Below, in pieces: positions 1-8,723 of a stretch of 64,000 bases of DNA. Each line of letters starts with the position of its first letter. The stretch's first letter is position 1. The stretch spans positions 124,001-188,000 of the forward strand of contig NZ_PIQF01000002.1 of the NCBI RefSeq assembly GCF_003987275.1, written 5' to 3'. The translations under genes were made by a program, and so were the position numbers. This DNA is from Idiomarina seosinensis. Its GTDB lineage: Bacteria; Pseudomonadota; Gammaproteobacteria; Enterobacterales; Alteromonadaceae. The notes beneath the pieces were generated by a model that was not told where the DNA came from, searched no databases, and saw nothing but the letters and a program-made list of their open reading frames with translations.

Positions 1-142
1 GACTTTGTTGTTCATCACAACACTCATGAGCGGCAACAGAACTAACGGTATCTGACATCGGCATAGCGTGCGCTGCTGGCAGAGAGAAGCTCCCTGCCAG
101 CAGCGTTACTATAAATGTCAGAATGACCGTTAGTGCTTTCAT
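1..142 (-). CDS. Exported protein of unknown function, 5' end only
   Basis: An open frame starts at an ATG at 142 on the minus strand and runs off the left edge, so only about 47 residues are visible. They look like a signal peptide: MKAL, then a hydrophobic stretch (about residues 5-20), then a small-residue end PAAHA that would suit signal peptidase I cleavage near residue 26. The start of the mature part holds an adjacent cysteine pair in HECCDEQ. The gene lies 22 bp downstream of the M13 peptidase gene on the same strand and may be cotranscribed with it. The ribosome site is weak. I do not recognise the family; a Cys/His-containing periplasmic protein is all that can be said. Confidence 0.55.
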   Translation of the reverse strand, partial: MKALTVILTFIVTLLAGSFSLPAAHAMPMSDTVSSVAAHECCDEQQS

Positions 143-164
143 GCCAATCAGTATAGCAAAACCA

Positions 165-2240
165 TTACCAAATGGTCACACGATTTTCAGGCGCTACGTA
201 AAGCTCGTCGCCTTCGGTAACGTCAAAGGCTTCATAAAAGGCCGGAACGTTAACCACAGTACCGTTAACCCGGTACTCAGCAGGCGAATGCGGATCGCTC
301 ATTACCTGTTCACGGATCGCGTCTTCACGATATTTACCGCGCCAGACCTGTGCCCAGCCGATAAACACACGTTGTTCGCCGGTAAAGCCATCAATCTTAG
401 GTGATGATTCGCCGTTCAACGACTGCAGGTAGGCATCATAAGCGATGGTTAAACCGGCCAGGTCACCAATGTTCTCACCCAGAGTTAAGTCACCTTTAAT
501 ATTTAAACCCTCGATAGGTTCATACGCGCTGAATTGCTCCGACAGTTTTTGACCGCGTTTATCGAACGCTTCACGGTCGGCTTCGGTCCACCAGCTTTCA
601 AGGTTGCCGTCGCCATCATACTTAGACCCCTGGTCATCAAAACCGTGGCCCATTTCATGGCCAATTACAGCACCAATGCCGCCATAGTTAACCGCCATTT
701 CTGCGTCCATATCGAAGAATGGAGGCTGTAAAATGCCCGCAGGGAATACAATTTCGTTGCGCACCGGGCTGTAATAGGCGTTAACCGTCTGCGGCGTCAT
801 GCCCCAGTCTTCCTCATCGACTGGACCACCAATTTTAGCGATCTCTTCCTGATAGTTGAATTCAGCATAGGCTTTATAGTTGCCTACCAGATCAGTTGCG
901 GAAATTTGTAAATCGCTATAGTCACGCCATTCGTTCGGGTAACCAACTTTAGGATCAAATTTAGCCAACTTACCCAATGCTTTTTCTTTGGTTTCGTCGG
1001 TCATCCACTCCAGATTCTTAATCGATTCTGCATAGGCTACGCGCAGGTTTTCGATCAATGATTCCATTTTGGTTTTGGCTTCAGGCGGGAAGTATTCTTT
1101 AACATAGACTTGGCCCAGAACCTCGCCAAGAATACTGTCCGTAGCATCAACTCCACGTTTCCAGCGGGGTTCTTGTTCCGGTGTGCCACGCAACGTTTTT
1201 CCATAAAATTCGAAGCGCCGTTCGGCAAAGTCTTCGCTTAAAATAGAAGCCGCATCGTTAACCATACGGAAGCTCATGTAGTCCTTCCAGGTCTGCAGGT
1301 CAACATCGCTGAACATCGCTCCGAAGTTCTCGAAATAGGAGGGTTGACGAATAACCATTTCCTCGACTTTACCAAGATCAGCTGCATTCACCCAACTGGC
1401 AAAGTCAAACTCACCCATCAGTTCGGCCACTTCGCCCGCTGACTTCTTATTATAGGTTTTATCGGCGTTACGGCTTTCAACACGAGACCACTGAACTTCA
1501 GCAAGTTTCGTTTCCAACTCAAGAATTCGTTCAGCGGCTTCTCCAGCATCCTCAACACCCGCCATCTCCAGTACATCGGCAGCGTATTCTGTATAGGCTT
1601 CACGAAATTCTTCAAATTTTTCATCGTCTTTCAGGTAGTAATCCCGGTCTGGAAGGCCTAAACCTGATTGCGATACGTACATTGCATTGGTTTGTGGATC
1701 TTTCGCGTCAGGGTAAACATAAAATGCAAATGGCATGGAAACACTTTGGCGTGTCATTCGTGCCATGTGTTCCGCGACCGCTGAGTGGCTATCCAACGCG
1801 GCAATCGCATCTAAATCGCTGGCAATTGGCTTAGCGCCCAGTTCGTTTAAGGTCTCAACGTCCATATAGGCGTTAAAGAAGTCGCCCACTTTCCTTTCGC
1901 TCGAACCGGGTTCAGGATTCGACGCCGCCGCTTTCTCGATAATGTCGCGCAAGCGTTTTTGGTTTTGCTGACGCAAGTCGTAGAAAGAGCCGATCGATGA
2001 CCTGTCCGATGGGATTTCGGTACGATCAATCCAGGCGCCATTTACGTGCTGATACAGGTCATCCTGTGGCTTTACGCTGTGATCAAAGTTTTCCAAAACA
2101 ACACCTGACGGCAACTGCTGTTGCTGTTCTTCTGAGGTTGCTTGTTGATTGGATTCATTCTGTGATTGTTGCGGTGAACAGGCCGTTAAGGCTAGCGCCA
2201 TAGAAACGCTGGCGGCTACTGTCGCTAATTTTAATTTCAT
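165..2240 (-). CDS. M13 family zinc metallopeptidase, lipoprotein (PepO/neprilysin-like)
   Basis: A 691-residue protein with the features of M13 (neprilysin-type) endopeptidases, which cut oligopeptides. The N-terminus is a lipoprotein signal with lipobox LTAC (Cys21) followed by a Gln/Ser/Glu-rich tether, so it should be lipid-anchored in the periplasm. The C-terminal half carries the zinc motif HEMGH and, about 60 residues later, GENIGDLAG, which supplies the third ligand Glu and the catalytic-site Asp. Upstream, NAYYSPVRNEIVFPAG is the substrate-binding NAYY block of the family. Length is normal for M13. AAAGGT lies 7-9 nt upstream of the ATG. It follows the ferritin-like gene by 19 nt on the same strand, so the two are probably cotranscribed. 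The natural substrate cannot be told from sequence. Confidence 0.92.
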   Translation of the reverse strand: MKLKLATVAASVSMALALTACSPQQSQNESNQQATSEEQQQQLPSGVVLENFDHSVKPQDDLYQHVNGAWIDRTEIPSDRSSIGSFYDLRQQNQKRLRDIIEKAAASNPEPGSSERKVGDFFNAYMDVETLNELGAKPIASDLDAIAALDSHSAVAEHMARMTRQSVSMPFAFYVYPDAKDPQTNAMYVSQSGLGLPDRDYYLKDDEKFEEFREAYTEYAADVLEMAGVEDAGEAAERILELETKLAEVQWSRVESRNADKTYNKKSAGEVAELMGEFDFASWVNAADLGKVEEMVIRQPSYFENFGAMFSDVDLQTWKDYMSFRMVNDAASILSEDFAERRFEFYGKTLRGTPEQEPRWKRGVDATDSILGEVLGQVYVKEYFPPEAKTKMESLIENLRVAYAESIKNLEWMTDETKEKALGKLAKFDPKVGYPNEWRDYSDLQISATDLVGNYKAYAEFNYQEEIAKIGGPVDEEDWGMTPQTVNAYYSPVRNEIVFPAGILQPPFFDMDAEMAVNYGGIGAVIGHEMGHGFDDQGSKYDGDGNLESWWTEADREAFDKRGQKLSEQFSAYEPIEGLNIKGDLTLGENIGDLAGLTIAYDAYLQSLNGESSPKIDGFTGEQRVFIGWAQVWRGKYREDAIREQVMSDPHSPAEYRVNGTVVNVPAFYEAFDVTEGDELYVAPENRVTIW

Positions 2241-2259
2241 CGTTTTTACCTTTATTGTT

Positions 2260-2547
2260 CTAGTCGTGTTTTAGCGTTTTGTCGGTAAACAAATAGTCTT
2301 TGAGCTCATCATCAAACTTAGGATCTTTGCGGCGAATCCACTCAAGCATCATCGCAGCGTGCTCTTTTTCTTCGTCTCTATTATGGATAAGCACAGCTTT
2401 TAGCTCGTCGTCTTTGCACACATCAATGCGTTGGTTATACCAATCAACGGCTTCGAGCTCTTCCATCAATGAAATAATTGCCCGATGCATATCGCGCGTT
2501 TCATCCGACAGAAGTTCATACGGTTCGTGGTATCCCTCGTTTGCCAT
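2260..2547 (-). CDS. EncFtn-like ferritin domain protein without encapsulin tag
   Basis: A 95-residue two-helix ferritin-like protein. The family is that of encapsulated ferritin (EncFtn, e.g. Rhodospirillum rubrum), where short chains assemble into an annular decamer that forms ferroxidase sites between subunits. Conserved blocks are MEELEAVDWY (28-37) and NRDEEKEHAAMMLEWIRR (56-73). By alignment from memory, Glu30, Glu60 and His63 match the EncFtn iron ligands Glu32, Glu62 and His65, and Trp36/Tyr37 match Trp38/Tyr39. The protein stops at KTLKHD, right after the helices, and lacks the C-terminal encapsulin-docking peptide. No shell gene is in the window. I chose the ATG at 2547, not an upstream one at 2568, because AAGGAG lies 8 nt before it. 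Iron oxidation is inferred from the ligands. Confidence 0.82.
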   Translation of the reverse strand: MANEGYHEPYELLSDETRDMHRAIISLMEELEAVDWYNQRIDVCKDDELKAVLIHNRDEEKEHAAMMLEWIRRKDPKFDDELKDYLFTDKTLKHD

Positions 2548-2612
2548 AGAGAACTCCTTGTTTTGCAATTTAGTTAACTTGTTAAAATTATCGCATTGTT
2601 AAGCAACACGCA

Positions 2613-2651
2613 AAGAAAAACGGCTGTATTCGCGATGAATACAGCCGTTTT
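2613..2651 (-). terminator. Rho-independent terminator after lpdA
   Basis: On the minus strand a perfect 15-bp stem (arms 2637-2651 and 2617-2631, loop of 5) is followed by TTTTTCTTT. It sits about 40 nt past the lpdA stop codon and should end the pdhR-aceE-aceF-lpdA transcript, separating it from the ferritin-like gene. Confidence 0.85.
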
Positions 2652-2688
2652 AATGATGATTTACTTGTAAAGAATCAGTAACGATTAA

Positions 2689-4116
2689 TTACTTCTTCTT
2701 TTTCGCCTTTGGATTTGGCATATCAGTAATCGAACCTTCATGAACTTCTGCCGCTAAACCAACCGACTCATGCAAGGTTGGGTGAGCATGCACAGTTAAG
2801 GCGATATCTTCCGCATCACAGCCCATTTCGATAGCCAAACAAACCTCACCAAGCAGCTCGCCGGCGTTAGTGCCGCACATAGAGCCACCGATAATACGGT
2901 TGTTTTTATCAAAGATTAGCTTAGTCATACCTTGCTGTGCATTTGATGCAATCGCGCGACCGGATGCTGACCATGGGAATGTTACCGCATCATATTCGAT
3001 GCCCTGCTCTTTGGCCTCTTTTTCGGTCAAACCTGCCCAAGCCACTTCAGGATTGGTGTACATGATTGACGGAATAACTTTCGGCTCAAAGAAGTGTTTT
3101 TTACCAGAAATAACCTCTGCTGCTACATGGCCTTCGTGCACACCTTTATGCGCGAGCATTGGCTGTCCAACGATGTCGCCAATCGCGAAAATGTGGTCAA
3201 CGTTAGTACGCATCTGGCTATCAACATTAATGAAGCCACGGTCGTCAACCTTAACGCCAGCCTTGTCAGCGTCAATTTTGTTGCCGTTTGGCGCTCGCCC
3301 AACAGCGACCAGAACCACGTCGTATTTAACTGGCTTTTCAGGCGCATTTTTGCCTTCGAAGGTTACATAAATTCCGTCTTTCTTAGCTTCGACATTAGTT
3401 GCTTTCGTGCTCAACATAACCTTTTCGAAGCGACCTTTAACCTGTTTGTTAAAGCTTTTAATAATGTCAGCGTCTGCTGGTGGAACCAGCTGGTCTGTCA
3501 TTTCGACAACATCAACTTTAGAACCTAGCGAGCTATATACCTGCCCCATTTCCAGTGCAATAATGCCACCGCCTAACAACAGCATTTTCTCTGGAATTTC
3601 TTTAAGTTCTAGTGCATCGGTAGAGTCCCACACACGGTCGTCGTCATGTGGAATAAACGGTAACTTGATGGCTTGTGAGCCAGCGGCGACAATTGCGTTA
3701 TCAAACTCGACTTCGCTATCACCGTCGTCACCTTCTACTTTAATGGTGTTGCTGCCAGTGAATTTACCGTAACCATTAACGACTTTCACTTTACGCATTT
3801 TCGACATCTGGTTAAGACCACCGGTTAACTGCCCAACCACTTTTTCTTTGTGTTTGCGCAGCTTATCCAGATCGATTTTTGGCTCACCGAACTCAATCCC
3901 TTCTGCCGCTAGATGCTGAGCTTCTTCGATGTGCTTGGTCATATGCAATAGTGCTTTTGACGGGATGCAGCCCACATTAAGGCAGACGCCGCCTAAGGTG
4001 CTGTAACGTTCAATCAAAACAACGTCAAGACCCAAGTCAGCCGCACGAAAGGCAGCCGAATAGCCGCCCGGGCCTGAACCTAACACTACTACCTGTGTTT
4101 TAATTTTGTCGCTCAT
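2689..4116 (-). CDS. lpdA: Dihydrolipoyl dehydrogenase (E3)
   Basis: A 475-residue FAD/NAD flavoenzyme that reoxidises dihydrolipoamide on the E2 subunits of the pyruvate and 2-oxoglutarate dehydrogenases, passing electrons to NAD+. The FAD motif GSGPGG is at about 14-19; the redox-active disulfide is GGVCLNVGC (Cys45, Cys50); the NAD-binding GGGIIALEMG lies mid-protein; and HAHPTLHE near the C-terminus gives the catalytic His445/Glu450 pair. It ends in a Lys-rich tail KAKKKK. It is the last gene of the pdh operon, 111 nt after aceF, with a strong terminator behind it. Length and all catalytic residues are normal. Confidence 0.97.
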   Translation of the reverse strand: MSDKIKTQVVVLGSGPGGYSAAFRAADLGLDVVLIERYSTLGGVCLNVGCIPSKALLHMTKHIEEAQHLAAEGIEFGEPKIDLDKLRKHKEKVVGQLTGGLNQMSKMRKVKVVNGYGKFTGSNTIKVEGDDGDSEVEFDNAIVAAGSQAIKLPFIPHDDDRVWDSTDALELKEIPEKMLLLGGGIIALEMGQVYSSLGSKVDVVEMTDQLVPPADADIIKSFNKQVKGRFEKVMLSTKATNVEAKKDGIYVTFEGKNAPEKPVKYDVVLVAVGRAPNGNKIDADKAGVKVDDRGFINVDSQMRTNVDHIFAIGDIVGQPMLAHKGVHEGHVAAEVISGKKHFFEPKVIPSIMYTNPEVAWAGLTEKEAKEQGIEYDAVTFPWSASGRAIASNAQQGMTKLIFDKNNRIIGGSMCGTNAGELLGEVCLAIEMGCDAEDIALTVHAHPTLHESVGLAAEVHEGSITDMPNPKAKKKK

Positions 4117-4217
4117 GTTAACCCCTTTTTTGTCCCAGCCAGTTGAGCCACCGGCTGCGGTCAGTCAACGCTAATAGTGGCGCTATTGTAGCGCGAATTG
4201 TTTGGTATTTCCTGCCC

Positions 4218-4242
4218 AAATTGGTGCTTAAAGCACCAATTT
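4218..4242 (-). other. Intercistronic hairpin at the aceF stop codon
   Basis: A perfect inverted repeat (12-nt arms 4218-4229 and 4231-4242) spans the last codons and stop of aceF at the start of the 111-nt gap before lpdA. No U-tract follows on the minus strand, so it is more likely an mRNA-stabilising or processing hairpin than a terminator. That role is inferred. Confidence 0.5.
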
Positions 4243-6015
4243 TCTAATGTCGCCTAACACCCGGCTTAGGTAGGCAGTAAAGCGTGCTGCTTCGGCACCG
4301 TCTATCACTCGATGATCGTACGACAGTGATAGCGGCAGAGTCAGCCTTGGCTCGAACTCTTTACCATTCCACTTAGGCTTCATCTCGTTACGAGAGACAC
4401 CTAAGATAGCCACATCGGGCGCATTAACAATTGGCGTAAATGCAGTACCACCGATACCACCCAGACTAGAAATTGAGAAACAGCCGCCTTGCATGTCCGC
4501 GGCTTTAAGTTTGCCGTCTCTCGCTTTAGAGCTTATTTCGACCAGCTCTTCCGACAACTCATAAATGCCTTTTTTATCAACATCACGGATAACCGGCACC
4601 ACAAGACCATTCGGCGTATCTACGGCAATCCCGATATGTACATATTTCTTCATGTACAGTGACTCACCAGATTCCGACAACGACGAGTTAAAGGTTGGGA
4701 ATTCACGCAACGCTTTAGCACATGCTTTCATGATGAATACCAGCGGCGTGATTTTAAAGCCCAGCTCTTGTTTCTTCGCAACTTCGTTTTCTGCTTTACG
4801 GAAGTTCTCAAGCTCGGTTATATCGGCTTCGTCAAACTGTGTAACGTGCGGAATGGTGACCCAATTACGATGCAGATTAGGTCCTGATTTACGCTGAATA
4901 CGCGATAATTTGACTTCTTCAACATCGCCAAACTTACTAAAGTCAACTTTAGGCGCATCGATAACTTGCAGCCCACCGCCGCCTTGCCCGGTAGCTCCGG
5001 CAACCGCTTTTGGACGAGACAGTTCATACTTGACGTAATCCTGCACGTCTTCTTTCAGAATACGACCTTTGGGGCCATTACCTTTCACTTCTGACAAATC
5101 GACACCAAATTCGCGGGCTACGCGACGCACAGCTGGTGATGCGTGAATCGTATGTTTATCTTTGCGCTCCGTCGGATGATCGGGCACCGGAGGCTGGCGC
5201 TCACCACTCGCTTTACTTGACGATGAATCATCACTGTCACTTTTTGAGGCAGATTTATCGTCTTTATCTTTCGAGTCGCTTTTTTCGGTGTCTTTTTTGC
5301 TTTCCTTGCTTTCTTTACTCTCTTGAGCTTCTTCTGCTGAGTCATCCGCTGAGCCTGAGTCACCTGCCACTTTAAGCTTGGCGATAACAGAACCCTGCGA
5401 CACTTTGTCGCCCTCTTTCACCAACATTTCGACAATGTCACCGTCATCCGGACAGGGTACGTCCATGGTCGCTTTGTCAGTCTCTAACGTTATAAGACCG
5501 TCTTCCTTAGCAACCGAGTCGCCTTTCGAGACCAGTACTTCAATAATTTCAACGTCTTCTTCATCACCGATGTCCGGCACTTCGACATCAATCACTTTTG
5601 ACTCGCCAGAGCCTGATGACTTAGACGGTTCGTCGGACTTGCCTTCATCCTCGTCATCCGCATCGTCGTTGTCGTCTTCTGCTTCCGTTTTCTCAGATTC
5701 TTCAGAGGTTTCTTCCTCAGAAGCCTGTGTGTCGTCAGCAGAGTCATCGCCGGAGTCATCAGCATCATCTGACTCGCCGGCGGCTTCGATCACCGCCAGC
5801 ACGTCGCCTTCACTGATGGTATCGCCTTCTTTCACCTTTAACTCGACAATTTTGCCGCCGGAGGACGCCGGGATGTCCATCGACGCTTTATCGCTTTCGA
5901 CGGTGACTACACCATCTTCTTGCTCGATGGTGTCGCCTTCGCTGACCAAAATTTCTATGACTTCGACTTCTTCACCGCCCACGTCCGGGACTTTGAGTTC
6001 GATTGTATCGGCCAT
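4228..6015 (-). CDS. aceF: Pyruvate dehydrogenase E2, dihydrolipoamide acetyltransferase
   Basis: The 595-residue core of the pyruvate dehydrogenase complex; it moves the acetyl group from lipoamide to CoA. Order of parts: lipoyl domain 1 (1-79, lipoyl-Lys43 in ESDKASMD), acidic linker (80-138), lipoyl domain 2 (140-216, Lys181 in ETDKATMD), charged Ser/Lys/Asp/Glu linker (about 219-272), peripheral-subunit-binding domain (about 288-326, HASPAVRRVAREFGV), and the catalytic domain ending in DHRVIDG with His568 and Asp572. Two lipoyl domains rather than the three of E. coli is common in marine gammaproteobacteria. The linkers are odd: E2 linkers are usually Ala/Pro-rich, but the first here is nearly all Asp/Glu/Ser. 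It lies 11 nt after aceE and is cotranscribed with it. Confidence 0.97.
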   Translation of the reverse strand: MADTIELKVPDVGGEEVEVIEILVSEGDTIEQEDGVVTVESDKASMDIPASSGGKIVELKVKEGDTISEGDVLAVIEAAGESDDADDSGDDSADDTQASEEETSEESEKTEAEDDNDDADDEDEGKSDEPSKSSGSGESKVIDVEVPDIGDEEDVEIIEVLVSKGDSVAKEDGLITLETDKATMDVPCPDDGDIVEMLVKEGDKVSQGSVIAKLKVAGDSGSADDSAEEAQESKESKESKKDTEKSDSKDKDDKSASKSDSDDSSSSKASGERQPPVPDHPTERKDKHTIHASPAVRRVAREFGVDLSEVKGNGPKGRILKEDVQDYVKYELSRPKAVAGATGQGGGGLQVIDAPKVDFSKFGDVEEVKLSRIQRKSGPNLHRNWVTIPHVTQFDEADITELENFRKAENEVAKKQELGFKITPLVFIMKACAKALREFPTFNSSLSESGESLYMKKYVHIGIAVDTPNGLVVPVIRDVDKKGIYELSEELVEISSKARDGKLKAADMQGGCFSISSLGGIGGTAFTPIVNAPDVAILGVSRNEMKPKWNGKEFEPRLTLPLSLSYDHRVIDGAEAARFTAYLSRVLGDIRKLVL

Positions 6016-6026
6016 CTCAGTTCTCC

Positions 6027-8699
6027 TTATGCGTTACGTGGGTTAAGTTTTTCAACATCGATATCGAAGTCTTTGATCGCTTTCGCCACCACTTTCTTAT
6101 CGATATCACCGGCATCCGCCAACTCTTTTAGCGCTGCGACCACAATGTAATGTGGGTTCACTTCAAAGTGCTTACGCAGATTAGCGCGGCTGTCTGAACG
6201 ACCAAAGCCGTCAGTACCAAGCACTCGATAAGAAGTTGGCACCCAGGCCCGAACCTGATCGGCGTATAGTTTCATGTAATCCGTCGCTGCCACAGCTGGG
6301 CCTTTCGCTTTTTTCATGGCTTTGGTGATATAAGCTTCTTTCGGATCTTTTTCCGGATTCAGCATATTGTGGCGATCCGTATCGAGACCGTCGCGGGCTA
6401 ACTCGTTAAACGAGGTAACGCTGTACACGGTTGAATTAACGTCATAGTCAGTCGCCAAAATAGTCGCAGCTTCACGCACCTGCTCTAAGATGGTTCCGCT
6501 ACCGAGCAACTGAACATCAGCCTTGGCTTTTTTCTTAGACTTGACGTTATCAAGTACGTAAATACCTTTGAGGATGCCTTCTTCAACACCTTCCGGCATT
6601 TCCGGCTGATGGTAATTCTCATTCATTACCGTCAGGTAATAAAACACATTTTCCTGGTCGCCAAACATGCGCTTAAGGCCGTCATGTACTATTACCGCAA
6701 TCTCATAGCCATAAGTTGGGTCATAGCTAATACAGTTAGGCACAGTCCCAAAGTGAACTAAGCTGTGCCCATCCTGATGCTGCAAACCTTCACCGTTAAG
6801 CGTGGTTCGTCCTGCAGTACCACCAATCAGGAAGCCTCGGGTCTGGCTGTCGCCTGCTGCCCAGACTAAGTCACCAACGCGCTGGAAGCCGAACATTGAA
6901 TAATAAATGTAGAACGGAATCATCGGTTCATTATTCAGCGAGTAACTGGTACCAGCGGCTACCCATGAAGCCATTGCACCAAGCTCGTTGATACCTTCCT
7001 GAATAACCTGACCTTTTTTGTCCTCACGATAGTAGGCAACCTGATCGGCATCCTGAGGGGTATACTTTTGTCCATGGTGAGCATAAATACCGACCTGACG
7101 GAACAAACCTTCCATACCAAAGGTACGCGCTTCGTCCGGAATGATCGGCACAATCCGCTTACCAATTTTCTTATCTTTTAACAGCGCCGTCAGCACTCGT
7201 ACAAAAGCCATAGTTGACGATATTTCGCGATCACCAGAGCCTTTCAACACCGCATCAAATGCTTTCAATGCTGGCAATTCAAGCTCTACGTCACTCTCTT
7301 TTCGACGCACGGGCATGTAACCGCCTAACGAATCACGACGTTCTTTCATGTACTTCATTTCGTCGCTTTCATCATCGAACTTGTAGTAAGGCAGATCTTC
7401 CAGTTCTTCGTCTTTGAACGGAATATTAAAACGGTCACGCAGATGTTTGATCGCGCCCATGTCCATTTTCTTAACCTGGTGAGCAATATTTTTACCCTCA
7501 CCGGCTGCGCCCATACCGTAGCCTTTAACCGTTTTAGCCAAAATAACCTGTGGCCGACCTTCGGTATTCGCGGCTTTGTGATAAGCGGAATATACCTTCA
7601 CCGGATCGTGACCACCACGATTTAAGCGCCAAATATCTTCATCAGACAGGTTCGCTACCATCTCTTCGGTTTCTGGGTATTTTCCAAAGAAGTTTTCGCG
7701 GGTGTATTTGCCACCTTTGGCTTTAAAGTTTTGATAATCACCGTCAACGGTTTCTTCCATCAATTGGCGCAGTTTACCTTCAGTATCCCGGTATAGCAGT
7801 GGGTCCCAATAACGTCCCCAAATAACTTTGATCACTTCCCAGCCTGCACCACGGAAGGTACCTTCCAGTTCCTGAATGATTTTACCATTACCACGAACCG
7901 GACCGTCCAAGCGCTGCAAGTTACAGTTAATCACAAAGGTAAGGTTGTCCAATTCTTCCCGAGACGCCAGACTGATCGCGCCTAAGCTTTCCGGCTCGTC
8001 GGTTTCACCGTCACCCAAGAAGCAATATACGCGTTGATTCGAGCAATCTTTGATACCGCGGTCGGTTAAATACTTAAGGAACCGGGCCAAATAAATTGCC
8101 TGTATTGGACCTAAGCCCATCGACACGGTTGGGAACTGCCAAAAATCAGGCATCAAGTTCGGGTGCGGATAAGAAGGCAGGCCTTTTCCTTCAACTTCCT
8201 GACGGAAGTTATTGAGCTGCTCTTCGGTCAAGCGTCCTTCAATAAATGCTCGACCATAAATGCCCGGTGAAGCGTGCCCTTGAATAAATAAGAAATCGCC
8301 GCCGTCTTTTTCGTTAGGCGCCCGGAAAAAGTGATTAAAGCCAACGTCATACAGCATCGCCGATGACGCGAAACTGGCAATATGGCCGCCAAGCTCTTCA
8401 CCCTTTTGAGACGCGCGTAATACCATCATTACCGCGTTCCAACGGATTGCTGAGCGTATGCGCGATTCCATGGTCTGGTTGCCCGGCATGGTCGGTTCTT
8501 GACTGGCCGGAATAGTATTTAAATAAGAAGTGGTCGGGCGGTACGGCAAATAAGCACCATTTCGGCGTGCTTTATCGATTAATTGTTCCAACAAGAAGTG
8601 GGCGCGCTCGGGACCTTCAGCGTCCAGAACCCCTTCCAGAGCGTCAAGCCACTCCTGGGTTTCCTGCTGATCAACATCTTTGTTCAGTTCTTCACTCAT
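6027..8699 (-). CDS. aceE: Pyruvate dehydrogenase E1, homodimeric
   Basis: An 890-residue thiamine-diphosphate enzyme that decarboxylates pyruvate and reductively acetylates lipoyl-E2. The ThDP/Mg motif is visible as GDGETDEPES running to VINCN (about 225-260), and the length matches the single-chain E1 of gammaproteobacteria (887 in E. coli). Blocks such as GRTTLNGEGLQHQDGHS are typical of this E1. It sits 24 nt after pdhR and 11 nt before aceF in the pdh operon. No broken or missing catalytic segment is seen. Confidence 0.97.
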   Translation of the reverse strand: MSEELNKDVDQQETQEWLDALEGVLDAEGPERAHFLLEQLIDKARRNGAYLPYRPTTSYLNTIPASQEPTMPGNQTMESRIRSAIRWNAVMMVLRASQKGEELGGHIASFASSAMLYDVGFNHFFRAPNEKDGGDFLFIQGHASPGIYGRAFIEGRLTEEQLNNFRQEVEGKGLPSYPHPNLMPDFWQFPTVSMGLGPIQAIYLARFLKYLTDRGIKDCSNQRVYCFLGDGETDEPESLGAISLASREELDNLTFVINCNLQRLDGPVRGNGKIIQELEGTFRGAGWEVIKVIWGRYWDPLLYRDTEGKLRQLMEETVDGDYQNFKAKGGKYTRENFFGKYPETEEMVANLSDEDIWRLNRGGHDPVKVYSAYHKAANTEGRPQVILAKTVKGYGMGAAGEGKNIAHQVKKMDMGAIKHLRDRFNIPFKDEELEDLPYYKFDDESDEMKYMKERRDSLGGYMPVRRKESDVELELPALKAFDAVLKGSGDREISSTMAFVRVLTALLKDKKIGKRIVPIIPDEARTFGMEGLFRQVGIYAHHGQKYTPQDADQVAYYREDKKGQVIQEGINELGAMASWVAAGTSYSLNNEPMIPFYIYYSMFGFQRVGDLVWAAGDSQTRGFLIGGTAGRTTLNGEGLQHQDGHSLVHFGTVPNCISYDPTYGYEIAVIVHDGLKRMFGDQENVFYYLTVMNENYHQPEMPEGVEEGILKGIYVLDNVKSKKKAKADVQLLGSGTILEQVREAATILATDYDVNSTVYSVTSFNELARDGLDTDRHNMLNPEKDPKEAYITKAMKKAKGPAVAATDYMKLYADQVRAWVPTSYRVLGTDGFGRSDSRANLRKHFEVNPHYIVVAALKELADAGDIDKKVVAKAIKDFDIDVEKLNPRNA

Positions 8700-8723
8700 A
8701 ACTATTCCTTACCCTTAAATTAT

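Noticed and set aside
2870-3528. Open frames of 166 and 144 residues on the plus strand
   Set aside because: They lie antisense to lpdA and look like random translations.
5378-6046. 222-residue Ser-rich open frame on the plus strand
   Set aside because: It is the antisense shadow of the acidic AceF linker and lipoyl domains; no ribosome site or homology, and aceF is certain on the other strand.
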